Below are positions 58,452 through 64,000 of a DNA stretch of 64,000 nucleotides, one piece after another. The translations under genes and the position numbers were made by a program. How positions within the stretch are numbered: the first letter of the stretch is position 1; each line of letters opens with the position of its first letter. The stretch covers positions 1,364,001 through 1,428,000 of the forward strand of contig NZ_JACCKX010000001.1 of assembly GCF_013423955.1 (NCBI RefSeq), written 5' to 3'. The stretch comes from Ottowia beijingensis (GTDB taxonomy: Bacteria > Pseudomonadota > Gammaproteobacteria > Burkholderiales > Burkholderiaceae_C). The notes beneath the pieces are model-generated. The model was not told the origin of the DNA. It did not search any database and saw nothing but the letters and a program-made list of their open reading frames with translations.

Positions 58452-58645
58452 GGCGGATACTGCTTCGCGCTCCCAAAGACAGTTGCTCGCGCGCGATGCG
58501 ATGACGAAATGACCTCGCTGCGCTTCGATGACGGCGGCTGCGCCGCCATGACGCCAGCCAAGTGCCAGGCACTCCGCGCATCACTGGTGTCATTTCGTCA
58601 TCACGCCGCGCAGCGGCGCAGTCATGGCGTCATCCATCAAACACC
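58452..58645. repeat. interspersed repeat R2, long form (copy 6)
   Basis: Nearly the same as 19746-19938 (GATGCGATGACGAAATGACC, CTTCGATGACGGCGGCTGCG, GTCATTTCGTCATCACGC). A more diverged relative may lie at 58930-59060. Confidence 0.8.
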
Positions 58646-58677
58646 AACGCTCATTGACGTTTTCCAACAGCATGCTT

Positions 58678-58819
58678 GACTATCAAGAAGTCTCAGACCG
58701 TGTTGTGGGAGCGGGCTTGCCCGCGATGAGGCGCCTCGTCGCCACGAACGCTTGATCGCGGGCAAGCCCGCTCCCACAGCGGATGAGGTCCTTGAGTCAT
58801 CTGAGACTTCTTGATAGTC
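58678..58819. mobile_element. 142-bp MITE-like element with 19-bp terminal inverted repeats around a REP palindrome
   Basis: GACTATCAAGAAGTCTCAG (58678-58696) and its exact complement CTGAGACTTCTTGATAGTC (58801-58819) enclose REP-like R1 (58704-58778). Perfect ends of this length around a palindromic core suggest a non-autonomous element. No open frame inside and no clear target duplication. Confidence 0.65.
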
Positions 58820-58856
58820 AGAAAAGCATGACAGCGCATGCTGCGCCAAAGAAAGC

Positions 58857-58890
58857 GCCCTCTCCCTCTGGGAGAGGGCTGGGGTGAGGG
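58857..58890. repeat. CCCTCTCCC-type intergenic repeat
   Basis: GCCCTCTCCCTCTGGGAGAG followed by GGCTGGGGTGAGGG. Confidence 0.65.
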
Positions 58891-59140
58891 CCGGCAGCGT
58901 GTCATGTATGACGGAGTTGTCAATAGAAACGGTACGCCGCAAGGACTTGGCCTCCGCGCGGCATGACGACACGACCTCGGTGATGCGGGCCAGCGCCATT
59001 CCAGCGCACCCGCTGCCATCGCGGCGCCTGGAATGCATTCCGCCGCCGTCATCCCTGTTGTTCAACGCCCGGCAGCGTGTCCTGTCACCCGCGTCGGCTA
59101 GCATGGGCCGCCATCGTCTTCCGCCCCGCCCGCCGCGCCC

Positions 59141-60329
59141 ATGCCCCCGAACCCGACCGCAGCCCCTGGGCTGTGTTTCTGATCTTTCTGCGCCTTGGCC
59201 TGACCTCGTTCGGCGGCCCCGTCGCCCACCTGGGCTACTTCCGCCACGAGTTCGTCGCCCGCCGCCGCTGGCTGAGCGAGCGCAGCTACGCCGACCTCGT
59301 CGCGCTGTGCCAGTTTCTGCCCGGCCCGGCCAGCAGCCAGGTGGGTATGGCGCTGGGCCTGTCGCGCGCCGGCTATGGTGGCGCGCTGGCCGCCTGGGCC
59401 GGCTTCACGCTGCCGTCGGCCGCGCTGCTGATCCTGTTCGCGCTGGGCCTGAGCAGCCAGGGCCAGCTGCTGCCCGCCGGCGCGCTGCACGGCCTCAAGG
59501 TGGTTGCCGTGGCCGTGGTGGCGCAGGCGCTGTGGGGCATGGGCCGCAGCCTGTGCCCCGACGTGCCGCGCATCACCTTCATGGCCGCCGCCGCCTGCGC
59601 CGCGCTGCTGCTGCCCGGCGCCTGGGTGCAGGTCGGCATCATCGGCGTGGCCGCGCTGGCCGGCATGGCGCTGCTGCGGCCCGCGCCCGCCGCGCCCGAG
59701 CAAGCCATGCCCACCGCCATCACGCGCCGCGCCGGCAGCGCCTGGCTGGCGCTGTTCTTCGCCCTGCTGATCGGCCTGCCGCTGCTGGCCGCCGCCGTGC
59801 CCAGCCAGCCGCTGGCCTTGCTGGACGCCTTCTACCGCGCCGGCGCCCTGGTGTTCGGCGGCGGCCACGTCGTGCTGCCCCTGCTGCAGGCCGAGGTGGT
59901 GCCGCCCGGCTGGGTCGGCCACGACAGCTTTCTGGCCGGCTACGGCGCCGCGCAGGCCGTGCCCGGCCCGCTGTTCACCTTCGCCGCCTTCCTGGGTGCC
60001 GCCATGACCACCGCGCCCAACGGCTGGGCCGGCGGCCTGCTGTGCCTGGCGGCCATCTTCCTGCCCTCGTTCCTGCTGGTGGCGGGCGCGCTACCGTTCT
60101 GGGAGCGCCTGCGGCAACACGCGCCTGCCCAGGCCGCCCTGGCCGGCGTCAACGCCGCGGTCGTCGGCCTGCTGCTCGCCGCGCTGTACGACCCGGTGTG
60201 GACCGCCGCCATCCACACCCCGAAAGACTTTGCCCTTGCCCTCACCGCCCTGGTCGCCCTGATGGCCTGGAAGCTGCCGCCCTGGGGGTGGTGCTGGCCA
60301 CTGGCGTGGCGGGCTGGCTGCTGGGTTGA
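59141..60329 (+). CDS. chrA: chromate transporter ChrA (two frameshifts)
   Basis: CHR-family membrane exporter with two homologous halves, about 396 residues. First half: LRLGLTSFGGPVAHLGYFRH, LCQFLPGPASSQVGMALGLS. Second: FYRAGALVFGGGHVVLPLLQ, YGAAQAVPGPLFTFAAFLGA. The start is probably ATG 59141, joined to the frame by one C in CCCCC; the end needs one G in GGGGG near 60287 to read VVLATGVAGWLLG and stop at 60329. No chrB or chrF regulator is nearby. Exports chromate, or possibly sulfate-like anions. Confidence 0.87.
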
Positions 60330-60404
60330 ACCTGGAAACGGCTGGCGCCGACCCGCGAGCACGCGAAACCGTGCGCTGCGCCCTTGTCGGCGGGGGCGCC
60401 CCTT

Positions 60405-61167
60405 TCAGCTCAGCATGCCGCCATCGACGCGGAACTGCGAGCCCGTCACGAAGCTGGACTTCTCGCTGGCCAGGAACAGCACCATGTTGGCGATGTCCTC
60501 GCTCTCGGCATACCGGCCCAGGGGGATGGCGCTGGCGATGGCCTCCTGTGACGCCCCGGCGCCCTGCTCCAGCGAACGCATCATCTGCGTATTGACCGGC
60601 GACGGGTGCACCGAGTTGACCCGCACCTGATACGCCGCCGCTTCGTTGGCCACCACGCGGGTCATGCCGTGAATGGCGAACTTCGACGTGACGTAGGGCG
60701 ACACCGGCATCGGCCCCGCCACCAAGCCGCCGATCGACGACGTATTGATCACGCTGCCGGACTTCTTCGCATACATCAGCGGCAGCACATGCTTCAGGCC
60801 CAGCCAGCAGCCCCGCACGTTGATGGCCATCACGCGGTCGAAGTCCTCGGTCTTCTGATCGACGATGGGCGCCACCTTGCCTTCGATGCCCGCATTGTTG
60901 AAGAACACATCGACGGTGCCGAAGGCCGCGACCGTTTCAGCCACGTAACGCTGGACATCTTCCTCCTTGGACACATCGGCGGTGACCGTGATCAAGCGGT
61001 CCGCCCCGGCGCCCAGCTCGGCCGCCGTCTGCGCCAGCGTCTCGCCCGAGATATCCACGATCGCCACCTTGCAGCCCTCGGCCAGAAACGCCTTCGCCGC
61101 CGCCGCACCCAGGCCGCGCGCCCCCGGTAATCAGAACCACCTTCTGTGCCAGATCGGGATAAGTCAT
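60405..61167 (-). CDS. SDR family oxidoreductase (one frameshift)
   Basis: Classical short-chain dehydrogenase of about 254 residues: MTYPDLAQKVVLITGGARG with the Rossmann glycines, FFNNAGIEGKVAP (NNAG), VINTSSIGGLVAGPMPVSPY and VTSKFAIHGM (catalytic Ser, Tyr, Lys), VHPSPVNTQMM, SSFVTGSQFRVDGGMLS. One CG appears to be missing near 61125, breaking the GlyxxxGlyxGly loop in the raw sequence. ATG 61167 follows AAGGAGATG. NAD(P)-dependent; substrate unknown. Confidence 0.87.
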
Positions 61168-61206
61168 GAAGCATCTCCTTGAGTTGAAACCTGTGGGGAA
61201 CAAGTC

Positions 61207-61359
61207 TAGACGACGGTCATGACGGGCAACCGCAAGCTGGACAAGTCGCGTGCGACCGGACGAATCGACGGCATGCAAGCCCTTGCGATGGCGATAGGTG
61301 TTGCCGTCGCCGCTGGGGAAGAACAAGGCCATGCAGCGAGTGAATTTTGTTTTGTGTGA
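61207..61359 (+). pseudogene. phage terminase large subunit, C-terminal remnant
   Basis: About 49 residues: TTVMTGNRKLDKSRATGRID, GMQALAMAIGVAVAAGEEQG, ending SEFCFV before TGA 61357-61359. This matches the end of phage large terminases (DNA-packaging ATPase/nuclease), where a NRKxDK...RIDGMVALAMAIG segment is usual. The catalytic part is missing. It marks the left end of a phage-derived segment. Confidence 0.6.
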
Positions 61360-61431
61360 GCCGCCGCGTCTGGCACCGCTCGCACCGGGAAGGGCCGGCG
61401 CGTCTGCCATCAGCCCTTCCCACCTATTCCC

Positions 61432-61602
61432 TTGCCGGGAGGGGCCGCAAGGCAATGCCCCGGATGCGGATCAGACGGCCAGTACCGCACAGCCAGCAAC
61501 CCCGTCAGCCGGTGGCGTGGCCTTTGTGTCTGCGGACACATCGTCCTTTCTCCCACGCGCGACCGGCACCTATTCATGAGGATGAACCATGCCGACACTT
61601 GA
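61432..61602 (+). CDS. possible small zinc-ribbon protein
   Basis: 56 residues from TTG 61432: QCPGCGSDGQYRTASNPVSR, LCVCGHIVLSPTRDRH. Two CxxC/CxCxH-like clusters resemble phage zinc-finger proteins of the Ogr type in spacing, but the match is weak. It overlaps the start of the next gene by 14 bases. It could be a chance frame. Confidence 0.3.
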   Translation: MPGGAARQCPGCGSDGQYRTASNPVSRWRGLCVCGHIVLSPTRDRHLFMRMNHADT

Positions 61603-61873
61603 ACAAGCCAAAGCCCATCTTCGCGTCGAGCACACCGATGAAGATGCGCTGATCCAATCCATGATTCAAGCTGCTACGTATTCCGTAGCGGATTACCTGG
61701 ACATGGCGCACGAGGATATGGAACTGCTGGCGCCACCGGCACCAGTGGAAGCGGCCATTCTGTTGCGCGTGGCCGATCTGTACGAGAACCGCGAAGCCGT
61801 CACGGATCGCAGTCTGTACGACAACCCGACTTTCGCCCGCCTGCTGGCGCCGTACCGGAGCCTGTCGGTATGA
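61589..61873 (+). CDS. phage head-tail connector (gp6-like) protein
   Basis: 94 residues: MPTLEQAKAHLRVEHTDEDA, LIQSMIQAATYSVADYLDMA, AAILLRVADLYENREAVTDR. This is the DNA-packaging/connector family that caps the portal in siphophages such as HK97. Its stop overlaps the next start (ATGA at 61870). Portal and capsid genes, which normally precede it, are absent. Confidence 0.85.
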   Translation: MPTLEQAKAHLRVEHTDEDALIQSMIQAATYSVADYLDMAHEDMELLAPPAPVEAAILLRVADLYENREAVTDRSLYDNPTFARLLAPYRSLSV

Positions 61874-62187
61874 GAGCCGGCACGCTCGATCAACGGGTGA
61901 CGCTGGAACAGCGTGTGGAGGGCCAGGACGAGGCTGGCCAGCCCTTCGAGGATTGGATGCCGGTGTTTGATGCCTGGGCGGCTGTAGAGCCGCTACGGGG
62001 CCGGGAAGTGATTCGCGCTGACGCTGTGGCGAACATCACGGACGTGCTGGTGAAGCTGCGGTATCGACCGGGCGTGCTGGCATCCATGCGGATTAAGCAC
62101 GGCAGCGACACCTACAGCATTGCCACCGTCATCAACACCAAGAGCGCCAACCGGGAAGTTGAGCTGCTGTGCAAGCGGGTGGCGTGA
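61870..62187 (+). CDS. phage head-tail adaptor/closure protein
   Basis: 105 residues: MRAGTLDQRVTLEQRVEGQD, WMPVFDAWAAVEPLRGREVI, VKLRYRPGVLASMRIKHGSD. Matches the phage head-tail joining family (SPP1 gp16 type). Directly coupled to the connector gene. No tail genes follow, so this is an isolated prophage remnant. Confidence 0.87.
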   Translation: MRAGTLDQRVTLEQRVEGQDEAGQPFEDWMPVFDAWAAVEPLRGREVIRADAVANITDVLVKLRYRPGVLASMRIKHGSDTYSIATVINTKSANREVELLCKRVA

Positions 62188-62234
62188 TCCCCGCGCGCGC
62201 GTGGGAGGCCCGCCCAGACGCGAGAGGGCCATAC

Positions 62235-62267
62235 CCAACAGCTGGGACAAGTTGTCCCACCTGTTGG
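62235..62267. promoter_or_regulatory. 33-base near-perfect palindrome after the phage genes
   Basis: Arms CCAACAG-N-TGGGACAA and TTGTCCCA-N-CTGTTGG around a single central base; only three positions fail the symmetry, including the centre. The core TGGGACAAGTTGTCCCA resembles a repressor or recombinase site. Confidence 0.6.
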
Positions 62268-62386
62268 TGCAGTAGGTGCGGGTAAAAATTACCCCACCGA
62301 CCGGGTAATCCACCTTTTCCCGTGTTTCTTACCCCTTCAAGGGGCCGGCTGTCGCTGGCCGTGTGGGGACGGGTATGGACGAAAAA

Positions 62387-62417
62387 AAGCCCTAAGTGCT
62401 TGATTCACCTAGGGCTT
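62387..62417 (-). terminator. hairpin with T-run on the minus strand
   Basis: AAGCCCTA (62387-62394) pairs with TAGGGCTT (62410-62417); on the minus strand it is followed by seven T. A good Rho-independent terminator reading leftwards, although no leftward gene ends there now. It lies in gene-free 62188-62676, whose remaining sequence is AT-richer and unassigned. Confidence 0.65.
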
Positions 62418-62676
62418 AGTGTTTAAGATAGACGCTACTGGACTACCCAAAACAGTGTGATGGTGGTGTATTTTAACAGCAAATGGAACCGGGTATCTCC
62501 ACGCATGCCGATACGTCCCCATAGAAGTGGGCATCAGCAGGCTGGATCGGGGACATATGCGTGAACCGCTGATGTTCGCATTGCGCTGAAACTGCATGTA
62601 AGGCCCGCCGAGGCCTTGGCTTCATGGCCGACGTCACGCCTGAATGCGTTGCCTTCAACCACTGACGGAGTCAACC

Positions 62677-63150
62677 ATGCAGAAGATGATGATGAACGAA
62701 ACCGAGCTGGCCGCGCGCTGGAACCTCAGTCCCAAGACCCTTCAACGCTGGCGCAGCGAAGGACGTGGCCCCAGATACATGAAGATGTCCAAGCGTGTCG
62801 TGTATCCCATCGACGAAGTCTTCGATTTCGAGTCCCGAGCTCTCCACTCGGCAACTTGGGCAAGAGCGACCGACGTCGTCTTTCCGGATGGATCGAAGCT
62901 GATGGATGCACGCGAGATTTCTTATGTGACGGCGTTGCCTCTGTACGTCTTCACGCAAAAACAGGTGCGTGAGGCGTTGGGCATCCCGCATCGTCGGGTT
63001 GAGAAACTCATCCGCTTCGACTACGAAGAAGTCATAGCATGGGCCAAACGCTGGTCGCAAGACGCGGAGGATCAGGGTATCCACGCAAAAATTGATCCGG
63101 GCGAGCAGCGCAGATCGTTGCAGCAGGCCTTGGCATCGCTGCCCGTCTGA
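62677..63150 (+). CDS. helix-turn-helix DNA-binding protein of a mobile element
   Basis: 157 residues starting MQKMMMNETELAARWNLSPK at ATG 62677. The N-terminal third (LAARWNLSPKTLQRWRSEGR, GPRYMKMSKRVVYPIDEVFD) is a MerR/excisionase-like helix-turn-helix. A second similar region appears later (YVFTQKQVREALGIPHRRVE). Similar proteins accompany integrases in islands and prophages, but no integrase is visible here. Composition is less GC-rich than the chromosome genes to the left. Confidence 0.75.
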   Translation: MQKMMMNETELAARWNLSPKTLQRWRSEGRGPRYMKMSKRVVYPIDEVFDFESRALHSATWARATDVVFPDGSKLMDAREISYVTALPLYVFTQKQVREALGIPHRRVEKLIRFDYEEVIAWAKRWSQDAEDQGIHAKIDPGEQRRSLQQALASLPV

Positions 63151-63172
63151 CCGCCGCATCCGCGCCACCGGC

Positions 63173-64000
63173 CTACTGGCCTGCCAGCTCGTAGCCGGTG
63201 CTGCGCCCGCCGCCGGGTGACTTCTTCAGCACGCCAAGTTCCAGCAGTTGCGTGATGTCGCGCAGCGCGGTGTCCGGCGAACACTTGGCGATGGTCGCCC
63301 ACTTGCTGCTGGTGAGCTTGCCCTCGAAGCCGTCGAGCAGGCGGTTCAGCAGTTTCACCTGCCGTTCGTTCAGCGGCGTGCCTGCCCAGCGTTGCCAGAA
63401 GCGCGCCTTGACCAGCACGCCGTCCAGCGTGCCTTGCGCGCTCGTGACGGCGCGCCCGAGGGTGCCGAGGAACCACGACAACCAGCCCGTCACATCGAGT
63501 GTGCCTTTCTGCGTGCGCTCCAGCACGTCGTAATAGTCCTTGCGCTCGCGCTGGATTTGCGCCGACAGGCTGTAGAAGCGTTGCGGACTGCCATCGGCGC
63601 GGGCGAGAAACAGATCACCCACGGCGCGGGCGATGCGCCCGTTGCCGTCGTCGAACGGGTGCAGCGTCACGAACCACAAATGTGCGAGGCCTGCTTTCAC
63701 GAGCGCAGGCTCGCCGGATTCTTCGTTCGCCCATGCGAGGAACTTCGCCGTCTCGGCGGGCAGCGCCTCGGCGGGCGGGGCCTGGAAGTGAACCTTGCGT
63801 CGCCCCACCGGGCCGGACACCACCTGCATCGGCCCGTCGGCATCATCACGCCACTGGCCGATGGCGATTCTGTTCATGCCGGAGTAGCCGGTCGGGAACA
63901 AAGCCGCGTGCCAACCAAACAGCCGTTCGGCGGTCAACGGGACAGCGGCATGGGAAGTGGCATCGAGCACCATCTCGACCACGCCTTCGACGTGCCGATC
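63173..64000 (-). CDS. Fic family protein (N terminus beyond the window)
   Basis: C-terminal 275 residues of a Fic AMP-transferase-type protein. The catalytic loop HPFDDGNGRIARAV matches HPFxxGNGRxxR completely; the upstream GYSGMNRIAIGQWRDDAD and VHFQAPPAEALPAETAKFLA are usual in this family. A C-terminal winged helix (SSKWATIAKCSPDTALRDIT, LLELGVLKKSPGGGRSTGYE) is present. It transfers AMP to target proteins, or serves as a toxin-like cargo gene. It reads leftwards from the window end. Confidence 0.92.
   Translation of the reverse strand, partial: DRHVEGVVEMVLDATSHAAVPLTAERLFGWHAALFPTGYSGMNRIAIGQWRDDADGPMQVVSGPVGRRKVHFQAPPAEALPAETAKFLAWANEESGEPALVKAGLAHLWFVTLHPFDDGNGRIARAVGDLFLARADGSPQRFYSLSAQIQRERKDYYDVLERTQKGTLDVTGWLSWFLGTLGRAVTSAQGTLDGVLVKARFWQRWAGTPLNERQVKLLNRLLDGFEGKLTSSKWATIAKCSPDTALRDITQLLELGVLKKSPGGGRSTGYELAGQ

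Noticed and set aside
62387..62417. Phage attachment site at a tRNA end
   Set aside because: No tRNA sequence could be folded here; the element is better explained as a terminator hairpin with a T-run.

Overview
The window is high-GC (roughly two thirds G+C), densely coded DNA from a betaproteobacterium, most likely Burkholderiales/Comamonadaceae. Supporting signs are four Bug/TctC-type periplasmic receptors, a CYP116B-type self-sufficient P450, a hybrid CoA-dependent anthranilate pathway, a Liv transporter flanked by two CoA ligases, and many short interspersed repeats between genes. No tRNA, rRNA or CRISPR array was seen.

Layout: 1-3241 holds the end of coxB, ctaD, and a fused 3' fragment of a PQQ dehydrogenase. 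3251-9230 holds dsbD, cfa, a Bug receptor and its divergent IclR regulator. 9266-11605 is the P450-reductase fusion. 12036-16281 carries stress, metal, tRNA-editing and amidohydrolase genes. 16626-20330 contains a Bug receptor and several internally deleted genes (LysR/Bug pair, threonine dehydratase). 20450-27914 carries VOC, PhzF, and a leftward lysE-eamA-MNT-HEPN-aminotransferase run with a divergent MocR regulator. 28243-36544 has a GGDEF protein and a leftward operon abmA-marR-enoyl-CoA hydratase-acyl-CoA dehydrogenase-CoA ligase-ridA, which fits aerobic 2-aminobenzoyl-CoA degradation. 37606-47637 has another Bug receptor, then a PaaK-like ligase, livF-K-M-H-G and an acyl-CoA synthetase, a likely aromatic or branched acid uptake and activation operon. 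47879-54481 is a translationally coupled five-gene set (TIM-barrel-like secreted protein, receiver, YaiO-like outer membrane protein, HEAT protein, GT2) followed by a Crp/Fnr regulator. I consider it the best candidate for an undescribed exopolysaccharide system. 54628-61167 has a pseudouridine synthase, htpG, a Gly-rich lipoprotein, chrA and an SDR. 61207-64000 is phage debris, an HTH protein and a Fic protein.

A strong overall feature is about 45 apparent frameshifts in about 30 genes. In nearly all that I checked by hand, adding one base to a homopolymer, or one CG to a GC-alternating tract, restores a full-length family member. This is the signature of uncorrected sequencing deletions rather than mass gene decay, so such genes are listed as CDS with the break noted. 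Larger internal deletions (ctaD/PQQ junction, LysR/Bug, threonine dehydratase, sensor kinase) cannot be explained that way and are listed as pseudogenes.
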